This document shows positions 24,060 to 30,649 of a stretch of 32,986 bases of DNA, piece by piece. The notes under the pieces were generated by a model. That model was given only the letters and a program-made list of their open reading frames with translations. It did no database searches and was not told the origin of the DNA. Source of the stretch: Puniceicoccales bacterium (GTDB taxonomy: Bacteria; Verrucomicrobiota; Verrucomicrobiia; Opitutales; JAIRLM01); contig JAIRLM010000003.1 in the NCBI GenBank assembly GCA_031259325.1, positions 1 through 32,986 of the forward strand, in the 5' to 3' direction. The stretch's first letter is position 1. Each line of letters opens with the position of its first letter. The position numbers were made by a program, and so were the translations under genes.

Positions 24060-25934
24060 ATGAGCACTCACAATGTTGGCTTAGCGGGGGGATTCCTTCT
24101 GCCTTTGCGCGGAAAATTGAAACAAATGGGGACTGGCGTTACGTACGCCACTGATGGAGTTGTAATCACTTGCACAAACGCAACTTTGAGATCGGGCACC
24201 TTTAACCTTGGCCGTGCGCTGCGTTTCATCGTTCAAATTACCGGCATTGGTGCGCTGATACTTTGGGTGGCGGAAAGCCGAATCGCCCGTAGCGAGCCTA
24301 AATCTCCGCGTACGCTTACGAACGCACTCATCGCCATCTCGCATTGGGCGCCACTGACTCAAAAAACAGGAGATGGGGCGCGTATCGCCAAAGAACGCTT
24401 GGGGGCAGTCGTTAAGGCTACCGAGGGAATTACAAGAATAGCTGCAGAACCGGTCCCTGTCCAGCAATTACCTGACCTAAATGTGTCCGTCGACGACAAA
24501 CTGCCAGCACCACCGGAGGCAGTAAATGTTCCGCCACTGGAAGACCATCCAGTGAAAGGACCAGAATCACGTAACTTAAACATACCCAGCGTCGACAAGC
24601 CATTGGATCGATCGGAGAAAACAGACGTTCAGCCGCCGGAAGACCATCCAGTGGAAGGACCAGAATCACGTAACTTAAACACACCCAGCGTCGACGAGCC
24701 ATTGGATCGATCGGAGAAAACAGACGTTCAGCCGCCGAAAGATATTCCAGTGGAAGGACAGCCCCCTGCACCACAACCGGAACAAGCGCCGTCGCCGGTT
24801 GCATTTGTAGATTTTTTAGCCAAGGTAGACATCCCGGACGCCGAATGCGCACTCGTGCGAGCCGCGCGGGCCAAACTTGGATTCGCAGGAGAGAGAAATA
24901 AGGGTACAATAGAGACGTGGAAAAAAAATCCTCATGGTACAAAAAGCCAACTTGGCCAAGCCTTTAGGGACAAAATTGATAAGTATTTGAATGAAGGTTA
25001 TACGGAACTGCAGCCGGAAATAGCGGCTCTGGTAGCCAAGAGCCCATGCTTATCCATGCGGAATGTATCGCCGGATGAAATCACCGCGCTTGCTAAGCGG
25101 CAAAATGATAACCCGTCGGTATTTACCATCGTATCTGGAATGCCGGTAGAAATTTTACAACATATCCCGTCCGCCGACAACGGCCGACCACCAATTGTGC
25201 AAGTGGCAAGCCAGTTCAACGGCTGCGAATCTCCATGGGCGCATTTAGTCGAACTCCCAACTTATGTGCGCGACCGCACGCAGGGTCCTGGAGCCAGCCT
25301 GACCGCGTTGGTAGCCGCCGCATTGCGTCTCGAATTTTTTCGAGCCCAAGGGTATGACGCCATGAAAGAATGCCTGACTGGGTGCACGGTGACAACAGCC
25401 GAAGGCGATAAGTCCATATGCGCCGCATATCCGGAACTTTGCCAAAACGGATATTTTCAGCCTCATGTCATCGGCAACACGGAACATTTGCGCGTCCTGG
25501 AACAGTGGCTGGAAAACCACAAAGTTTCGACTATGGCACAGTGGGTGCAATGTGAGGAATCGGGCGCGGTGCAATTGCAGGTGTTTAACGCTGCCGCATC
25601 CTTCCAGAACGTCAAGGTGACATGGAACGCCACGGATGATGAACGGACGAAATTATTGATAAACATATGTAGACACACACTCGTTGGGCAGTACCGAGCG
25701 TTGGCACGAGTAGCCGCTCATACCGGCCAAGATTTACATCTAACCTTGGTTGGGATGGGCGTATTTCATAATCCACCCGCACTTGTTACAGACATATTAC
25801 GCGCGACTAACGAAGAGCTTGTCGGAGCTGGTGTGCGTGTGTTCCTGCATGCATATGCACAGAAAGATGCCGACCTCTGGGGTGCTGCCATAAAAGCAAA
25901 TAACCTCACAAACGCAAACATTTCGCTGGCCTAG
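24060..25934 (+). CDS. Large accessory protein with tandem repeats and macrodomain-like C-terminal region
   Basis: A 624-aa protein. Residues 55-71 form one hydrophobic segment (FIVQITGIGALILWV). Residues about 145-260 are Pro/Glu-rich and contain a 33-residue tandem repeat (161-193, 194-226 and a partial third copy). The C-terminal half (about 260-624) is globular. It carries VQVASQFNGCE (from 380), DRTQGPGASLTALVAAALR (from 405) and LTLVGMGVFHNP (561-572). I associate these blocks (pattern QxFNxLE, DxTQGPxxAL, LTLxGGGVFGN) with an uncharacterised macrodomain-like family that may bind or remove ADP-ribose; the pattern is from memory and the match is partial. The layout suits a secreted effector, with the repeat region as linker. 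The start is uncertain: ATG 24060 lacks a ribosome-binding site, and an out-of-frame ATG at 24047 has a better one. The gene stands alone after rng. Confidence 0.7.
   Translation: MSTHNVGLAGGFLLPLRGKLKQMGTGVTYATDGVVITCTNATLRSGTFNLGRALRFIVQITGIGALILWVAESRIARSEPKSPRTLTNALIAISHWAPLTQKTGDGARIAKERLGAVVKATEGITRIAAEPVPVQQLPDLNVSVDDKLPAPPEAVNVPPLEDHPVKGPESRNLNIPSVDKPLDRSEKTDVQPPEDHPVEGPESRNLNTPSVDEPLDRSEKTDVQPPKDIPVEGQPPAPQPEQAPSPVAFVDFLAKVDIPDAECALVRAARAKLGFAGERNKGTIETWKKNPHGTKSQLGQAFRDKIDKYLNEGYTELQPEIAALVAKSPCLSMRNVSPDEITALAKRQNDNPSVFTIVSGMPVEILQHIPSADNGRPPIVQVASQFNGCESPWAHLVELPTYVRDRTQGPGASLTALVAAALRLEFFRAQGYDAMKECLTGCTVTTAEGDKSICAAYPELCQNGYFQPHVIGNTEHLRVLEQWLENHKVSTMAQWVQCEESGAVQLQVFNAAASFQNVKVTWNATDDERTKLLINICRHTLVGQYRALARVAAHTGQDLHLTLVGMGVFHNPPALVTDILRATNEELVGAGVRVFLHAYAQKDADLWGAAIKANNLTNANISLA
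24540..24758 (+). repeat. 99-bp in-frame tandem repeat
   Basis: Copy 1 is 24540-24638 and copy 2 is 24639-24737, with a partial third copy (24738 to about 24758). By eye copies 1 and 2 differ at only 3 of 99 positions, pointing to a recent duplication. Each unit encodes 33 residues with the features EDHPVxGPESRNLN and PLDRSEKTDVQPP, and the length is a multiple of three, so copy number can change without breaking the frame. Confidence 0.9.
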
Positions 25935-26015
25935 GAGCATTGCCGTGTGGCCCGAACAACACTCGTCTTGGGGCCGCTCAATGGCCTAATTCATTTGGCG
26001 CCAAACGTGCCATTG

Positions 26016-26278
26016 GACTTATTGCAAAAGTCAAACTCGCAATTCTCGAACTCGCAATTCATGCGATGGAGAATGACCGAGAACAATTTTTGCAAAAAAT
26101 CTATTTTTAACTTGCTAAGTTTGACCATGTTGTAAGGCTCCGCCAGCTTATGAGTATGGAAAGGATAGGCGGGAGTGTTCCACATCTCGCGGTAGGTGAT
26201 AGCACGGCTGCTATTGTGCTGAACCCTGGACTTCTACCGGCAGTCGCGACAGAGCGCTTGGCCGGAGCGGAAACCGTG
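26016..26278 (+). repeat. Direct repeat, copy 1: leader and 5' coding region of the 26150 gene
   Basis: This stretch is closely similar to 27265-27525. It covers about 134 bp before the ATG at 26150 and the first 43 codons. It begins with GACTTATTGCAAAAGTC, whose ends are inverted repeats (GACTT...AAGTC), and a second TTGCAAAA-centred element lies about 70 bp further on. Substitutions are scattered, with a 2-bp net length difference upstream of the start codon. Confidence 0.8.
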
Positions 26279-27256
26279 GACCTGGCCCACGCAAAATCCG
26301 CAAATAGTACCGCCTGGACAGAATTAGATAGACTCGTACGTGATGGTCTGTTTTACCGTCTAGACGTGGGCGCCGTTCGAAGTGTGCTCGGATTATTTCC
26401 TACTAGAGAGGGTGACATTGAAACGATTCGAGCGAATACGCTGGCGCTTCAACAGGAAATAACGGCTTTGCAGGCGGTAATAGTTACATACCGCAGAGCA
26501 CTTGAGCAACTAAGGGAAGTCAAGGGCATATGGGAGATGGAATTTTTAGGCAACGAATACGTACTACTCACATCGAAATGCATACAGAAGACCGACTATA
26601 GGTTGCTATGTATAATAGACGGTGTTCCCGAAGAGGAAGCCGAAGAGGTTCCTGGTATGACCAGGTATGAAGCCGCCCAGAACGTGCTGGAGGACATTAT
26701 TGAGCTACTCCAAGGTACAGGAGAGAACGTGTGTACCGGAAGACTACAAGCCGCAATTGTAGCCGTACAGCAGACGATAGATGCTGAAATGGAGGCGCGA
26801 AGGATCCAGGAAATACGACAGAGCATGATGCCCCAATATGGGCGCGTGTGTCTTGAATGCAGGACGTTGTGCAACACAGTTCAATGCATGACACGGTTTG
26901 CAAGCACGTTGGACCTCGCTCATATCACTGAGCTTATGCGTGTTGACAACATGGGAAACACAGTCGAAGAAATCCGAAGGACTATCGAAAGAATGCAGGC
27001 CGCAATACGGCTTTTTAATCGGATGCTCGTCAATGATCTAATTTGGCGTATCTTAGAAATGTTCATCGGTGAATTGAAGAAGCGTGGACTGGATCCAAAC
27101 CAAACTATAAAGGCGTATCGTGATTTTGCGGGTGACGTGGAGGCTAATGGCGGCGACGCATCGCCAGAAGCTCTGGAACCAGCGAGAGCCGAAGTGCTAA
27201 GGTTGAAGACGCTACTGCCCGATGTGCACAATAGACTTTTAGAGATGGACTATTGA
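26150..27256 (+). CDS. Hypothetical coiled-coil-rich accessory protein, possible effector
   Basis: A 368-aa protein starting MSMERIGGSVPHLAVGDSTA. The first 45 residues are Ala/Gly/Pro-rich and uncharged for the most part, a composition compatible with a T3SS export signal. The remainder is strongly helical, with likely coiled coils around residues 90-125 (LALQQEITALQAVIVTYRRA) and 275-300 (VEEIRRTIERMQAAIRLFNR). An acidic patch lies near 160 (EEEAEEVPG) and a Cys-containing stretch near 225-250. There is no membrane segment and I recognise no family. No good ribosome-binding site precedes ATG 26150. Its leader and N-terminus are repeated downstream in a decayed copy, so the gene was tandemly duplicated. 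It lies 215 bp after the repeat-containing putative effector. Between 25935 and 26149 I see only the duplicated leader. Confidence 0.65.
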   Translation: MSMERIGGSVPHLAVGDSTAAIVLNPGLLPAVATERLAGAETVDLAHAKSANSTAWTELDRLVRDGLFYRLDVGAVRSVLGLFPTREGDIETIRANTLALQQEITALQAVIVTYRRALEQLREVKGIWEMEFLGNEYVLLTSKCIQKTDYRLLCIIDGVPEEEAEEVPGMTRYEAAQNVLEDIIELLQGTGENVCTGRLQAAIVAVQQTIDAEMEARRIQEIRQSMMPQYGRVCLECRTLCNTVQCMTRFASTLDLAHITELMRVDNMGNTVEEIRRTIERMQAAIRLFNRMLVNDLIWRILEMFIGELKKRGLDPNQTIKAYRDFAGDVEANGGDASPEALEPARAEVLRLKTLLPDVHNRLLEMDY

Positions 27257-27264
27257 ATTGAATA

Positions 27265-27525
27265 GACTTATTGCAAGAGTCGGAATCGCAATTCTCGGGC
27301 TCACGATCCGTGCGGCGGAGGATGATCATGAACGATTTTTTGCAAAAGTCTATTTTAACTTGCCAAGTCTGGCCACGTTGCAAGGCCCGCCAACTTATGA
27401 GCATAGGGAGAATAAGTGGGAATGTTCCACATCTCGCAGCAGGGGATGGCACGGTTGGTGTTATGTCGAACCCGGGACTTCTACCAGCAGCCGCGACGAA
27501 GCGCCTGGCCGAAGGGGAAGCCGTG
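27265..27525 (+). repeat. Direct repeat, copy 2
   Basis: This is the second copy of the leader and 5' coding region described at 26016-26278, displaced by about 1247-1249 bp. The near-palindromes are clearer here: GACTTATTGCAAGAGTC (27265-27281) and GATTTTTTGCAAAAGTC (27334-27350), about 70 bp apart. They could be ends of a small mobile element or binding sites for a dimeric regulator. Confidence 0.8.
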
Positions 27526-27601
27526 CGTCGAGCAGAATGGACGACGGGAGATGGAATTTTTCGATAACAAACGGGTGCTGTTCCCAGCGAAATACCTGTA
27601 A
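27397..27601 (+). pseudogene. Truncated duplicate of the 26150-27256 gene
   Basis: From ATG 27397 the reading frame repeats the N-terminus of the upstream gene: MSIGRISGNVPHLAAGDGTV and then NPGLLPAAATKRLAEGEAV, against VPHLAVGD and NPGLLPAVATERLAGAETV. At about 27546 the sequence jumps to a part equivalent to 26532 onward (REMEFFDNKRVL against WEMEFLGNEYVL). The offset between copies falls from 1247 to 1014 bp, a net loss of 233 bp. That is not a multiple of three, so the second block is in another frame and ends at a stop after FPAKYL. Homology fades by about 27600, and prfB ends at 27656 on the other strand. This is a decayed tandem duplicate with no complete product. Confidence 0.8.
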
Positions 27602-27655
27602 GAGCTCTAATATCTCGATCTACTGGCGTAGGAACCTTTTTGCGAAAATTTGTGT

Positions 27656-28804
27656 CTATTCCACATCTTTGGCGAGTGATTGGCGGGTGCTGGGGCAACC
27701 GGCGCGCAGCCAACCGTTTATGAATAAATCCAAGTCGCCGTCCATGACCGCTTGAATATTACTCGTCTCGACCCCCGTGCGCAGGTCTTTCACCATTTGG
27801 TAGGGCTGAAAGACATAGCTGCGGATTTGGTATCCCCATCCAATTTCGCCCTTTGCGCCATAGAATTTTTCCAATGCGGACCGCTTTTCGTCCTGTCGCT
27901 GTTCGTAGATGCGGGCCCGCAGGACGCGGATGGCGGCCAATCGATTCTTTTGCTGGGACCGGTCGTTTTGACAGGTGACGACAATTCCGCTTGGCAAATG
28001 GGTGATGCGCACGGCGGATTCGGTTTTGTTCACGTGCTGGCCGCCCTTGCCGCTCGACCGATAGGTATCGACGCGCAGATCTTCGTCGCGGATTTCGATT
28101 TCTCCGTCATCCTCGATTTCAGCAATCACGTCCACGGAACAGAAAGATGTATGCCGGCGCTTGTTGGCGTCGAATGGGCTGATTCTCACGAGTCGGTGAA
28201 CACCCCGCTCCGCCTTGCAGTAACCATAGGCGTTTGTGCCGATGAGCCGAAAGGTTGCCCGGGAAATTCCCGCCTCGTCCCCCGATTGTATGTCTTGGAT
28301 TTCACATTGAAATTCCCGCAACGCCGCCCAGCGGGTGTACATGCGCAGTACCATTTCCGCCCAATCGCAGGCCTCCGTTCCACCGGCACCCGAGTGAATG
28401 GTCACGATGGCATTGCTATTATCATGGGGTCCGCGGAGAAAGGACTGGAGCTCAATGTCATCCATGCGCCTTTGCAGATCTTCGCACAAATGCACGACTT
28501 CCGAAAAATCCACAGAAGACTCCGGCGCCAATGTATCGGCCAGTAATTCGACGTAGGCCCGCAGGTCGCGCAGGTCACTTTCCAGGGCATCAAGCGGTGC
28601 CAGCGGATGACGCAGGTCATTTACTTCCTTGATGATACGCTGGGCCCGGTCCTGCGAATTCCAAAATTTCGGATCGGACATCACCGCCTCCAATTCTCCG
28701 ATGCGCCGCAGCCTTCGGTCCACGTCCAGAAAGACGCGTAGTCGGGCCAGGCGCCGTTCCAGGGCGGCACATTCACCGTTCAAATCTGCCCATGTTTCAA
28801 TCAC
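27656..28804 (-). CDS. prfB: Peptide chain release factor 2
   Basis: RF2 reads UGA and UAA stop codons and triggers peptide release. The 382-aa protein has the helical N-terminal domain, the anticodon-like SPF tripeptide (209-211, in VRISPFDANKRRHTSF) and the peptidyl-transferase GGQ motif (254-256, in SSGKGGQHVNKTESAV). Many bacteria carry a programmed +1 frameshift near codon 25 of prfB (in-frame UGA after a CUU). Here the corresponding codons, LRVFLDVD, read through with no stop, so this gene lacks that autoregulation. The GTG start at 28804 is preceded, about 18 bp away, by a perfect TATAAT, giving a very short leader and no clear ribosome-binding site. The C-terminus (PSTRQSLAKDVE) is slightly longer than usual. 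It is divergent from pssA. Confidence 0.95.
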   Translation of the reverse strand: MIETWADLNGECAALERRLARLRVFLDVDRRLRRIGELEAVMSDPKFWNSQDRAQRIIKEVNDLRHPLAPLDALESDLRDLRAYVELLADTLAPESSVDFSEVVHLCEDLQRRMDDIELQSFLRGPHDNSNAIVTIHSGAGGTEACDWAEMVLRMYTRWAALREFQCEIQDIQSGDEAGISRATFRLIGTNAYGYCKAERGVHRLVRISPFDANKRRHTSFCSVDVIAEIEDDGEIEIRDEDLRVDTYRSSGKGGQHVNKTESAVRITHLPSGIVVTCQNDRSQQKNRLAAIRVLRARIYEQRQDEKRSALEKFYGAKGEIGWGYQIRSYVFQPYQMVKDLRTGVETSNIQAVMDGDLDLFINGWLRAGCPSTRQSLAKDVE

Positions 28805-28821
28805 GATGGTGCATATTTGTA

Positions 28822-28827
28822 ATTATA
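28822..28827 (-). promoter_or_regulatory. Candidate -10 element for prfB
   Basis: A perfect TATAAT on the minus strand lies 17 bases upstream of the prfB GTG. Transcription would begin about 10 bases before the start codon. I see no convincing -35 at 16-18 bp (the nearest TTGCCC is only 12 bp away), so the promoter is tentative. Confidence 0.35.
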
Positions 28828-28965
28828 ATATTCTCCGATGGGCAATTCCGGATTTTGTGACCATGGGCGTGAAGGCCTCCAAACCGCGTAATTTCAGTTC
28901 CAAAGACGGATCCGCCGCCGGAACTCGGTTCTTTACATATCCCTGCGATTTCCAAGGATCCTCCG

Positions 28966-29865
28966 ATGAGTTTCTGCCCGATTTATAAGGATTCCACGGA
29001 GGCCAGCCGGGTTTACCTTTTGCCAAATCTGTTTACCGCGGGAAATTTATTTTGTGGATTTTTGGCGATTTTGCGATTTATCCAAGCCAAGTACGGCTCG
29101 CTGGTTGGGTATAACCCCGTGGAATATTACACCCAGGGTGTGTGGCTCATCGTGCTTGCCGCGATTTTGGATCTCTTCGACGGCCGCGTGGCCCGTTTAA
29201 GTGGCCGCATGTCACTCTTTGGCGCCGAGTTTGACTCACTTGCGGATCTTGTATCCTTCGGCGTCGCCCCGGCACTGCTCGTTTTTTTCCTCATTCTATC
29301 CCCGTCGCCGGGGAATTATCCGCAGTACCTGGATTCGGTATTTTTGAAATTTGGCTGGCTCATCGGCTTCATTTATTTGCTCTGCTGCGCCGCCAGGTTG
29401 GCCAGATTTAATGTGCTCATGACGCCGTTGCTTCCCCGCGGGGAAAAGTACATTGACGTGCACGATTCCATTGGGCTTCCCGTTCCAGCGGCGGCGGGGA
29501 TCATCATCTCCATCGCCATCATCCTCATACACGCGGAACTTTCCCCGCCATTTGCCGGATTACTGCTGCCGATTATGCTGCTCGTTTCCGTGCTAATGGT
29601 AAGCACCATTCCGTTCCCGGTGTTTAAGCATATCGCCTGGAACACGCGCACCCGATTCCGCACCTTCGTCGTGGTTGCAACCGTCGTGTCCATGATTGCA
29701 TTTCTCTCCGTCTACGCCATCGCCATTGTATTTTTCACCTACCTCGTGAGTAGCCTGTTTTTGCGCCGCCGACTCATCACCCGCTGGCCATTCCAAAAGG
29801 TGGCCAAGGTGCATAGGCTGATTTGCGAAAAGCGCAACCGCCGCGTTAATGGTGATTCGGTGTAG
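28966..29865 (+). CDS. pssA: CDP-diacylglycerol-serine O-phosphatidyltransferase
   Basis: Makes phosphatidylserine from CDP-diacylglycerol and serine, the first step toward phosphatidylethanolamine. The 299-aa membrane protein carries the complete CDP-alcohol phosphotransferase motif, D72-G73-x2-A76-R77-x8-G86-x3-D90-x3-D94, which binds the metal and the CDP moiety. About eight hydrophobic segments follow the usual plan (LLPNLFTAGNLFCGFLAIL at the start, and VSFGVAPALLVFFLIL). The C-terminus is basic. AAGGA 7 nt before ATG 28966 supports this start. No psd gene is adjacent. The 161 bp between this gene and prfB hold only a possible 41-codon frame (28863-28988) that overlaps the start and has no ribosome-binding site; I do not annotate it. 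The 3' end overlaps the convergent pilus-type gene by 20 nt. Confidence 0.92.
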   Translation: MSFCPIYKDSTEASRVYLLPNLFTAGNLFCGFLAILRFIQAKYGSLVGYNPVEYYTQGVWLIVLAAILDLFDGRVARLSGRMSLFGAEFDSLADLVSFGVAPALLVFFLILSPSPGNYPQYLDSVFLKFGWLIGFIYLLCCAARLARFNVLMTPLLPRGEKYIDVHDSIGLPVPAAAGIIISIAIILIHAELSPPFAGLLLPIMLLVSVLMVSTIPFPVFKHIAWNTRTRFRTFVVVATVVSMIAFLSVYAIAIVFFTYLVSSLFLRRRLITRWPFQKVAKVHRLICEKRNRRVNGDSV

Positions 29866-30649
29866 CCACGCGCGCGCAGTCGATCCAGTCCAGGTATAGG
29901 GTAAATTTTGTTTTTGGTTTCCTCCCGTCGACGCCGTCCGGCGCAACGGGTTCCGCCTCAATGCCTTGCAATACAACCGGCATGGACCGCATTTTATTTA
30001 CGAACCTGCGAAATGTACCCGTGGAACAGCTGAACTGTAACCGGAATGAATATGCTCCGTCCCTTGGAAATTGAAAAAGTGGTACGAATTTTCGCGCGTC
30101 AAATAGGTCATTGGGAAAGCGTGCCAGTTCCCGCGATTCACCGGCTCGCTGAAGGGATATGAACTGCAAATCCCCGTCGGATATGCGAAACAGGGCCGTT
30201 AGCAAAAGGCGCGTGAGCTCCAACTGGTCCTGAATTTTCGCCGCGTCCCAGGCCATTCCCCGGCGTATGAAATCCGAAAAGCCAAATCGCGGCCCGTCGG
30301 CAAAGATAATCCCGGACGACACCGCCTCCTGTTCCAACCGGTGCATGGTTTCTATCAAATGGAAATAGGCATCGGTGGCGGTAACGGCGGGGCCCTCTCG
30401 GTGAAACTGGGCAAACGGATGCGCCTGCCAGGCTTTTGCAAATTCCTCCGTTAGTTGCCGTTGCCGGACAAGAGTTCCTCCGGCGACATTTCCAAGCCTC
30501 TGCCGCGTGTCCATTGCTTCCCGGTAGGTGGTAAGCAATTTCTGGTGCCGTACCCGCAACCGCATGTGGGCGACGGCCAAGAGCACAAACACAACGGCGA
30601 AGGCGACCCACAGAATGGTCCTGCGATGACTTTGTAACATGCGATTCAT
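29846..30649 (-). CDS. PilO-like / Amuc_1100-type protein
   Basis: A 267-aa protein with one N-terminal membrane segment (about residues 11-30, RTILWVAFAVVFVLLAVAHM), a charged helical stalk and a globular periplasmic domain. This is the PilO plan. The block QLELTRLLLTALFRISDGDL and the strand-rich C-terminus (GAYSFRLQFSCSTGTFRRFV) resemble Amuc_1100-type proteins, the PilO-like component encoded in an Akkermansia pilus-type gene cluster. It should pair with the PilN-like part of the upstream gene product in the inner membrane. Its start overlaps the upstream stop (ATGA), so the two are translationally coupled. The 3' end overlaps pssA by 20 nt. The family call relies on context as much as on sequence, since PilO-like proteins diverge strongly. 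Confidence 0.65.
   Translation of the reverse strand: MNRMLQSHRRTILWVAFAVVFVLLAVAHMRLRVRHQKLLTTYREAMDTRQRLGNVAGGTLVRQRQLTEEFAKAWQAHPFAQFHREGPAVTATDAYFHLIETMHRLEQEAVSSGIIFADGPRFGFSDFIRRGMAWDAAKIQDQLELTRLLLTALFRISDGDLQFISLQRAGESRELARFPNDLFDARKFVPLFQFPRDGAYSFRLQFSCSTGTFRRFVNKMRSMPVVLQGIEAEPVAPDGVDGRKPKTKFTLYLDWIDCARVATPNHH

Noticed and set aside
28863-28988. 41-codon frame before and overlapping pssA
   Set aside because: No ribosome-binding site, and pssA itself has a good site and start; no sign of a leader peptide function.
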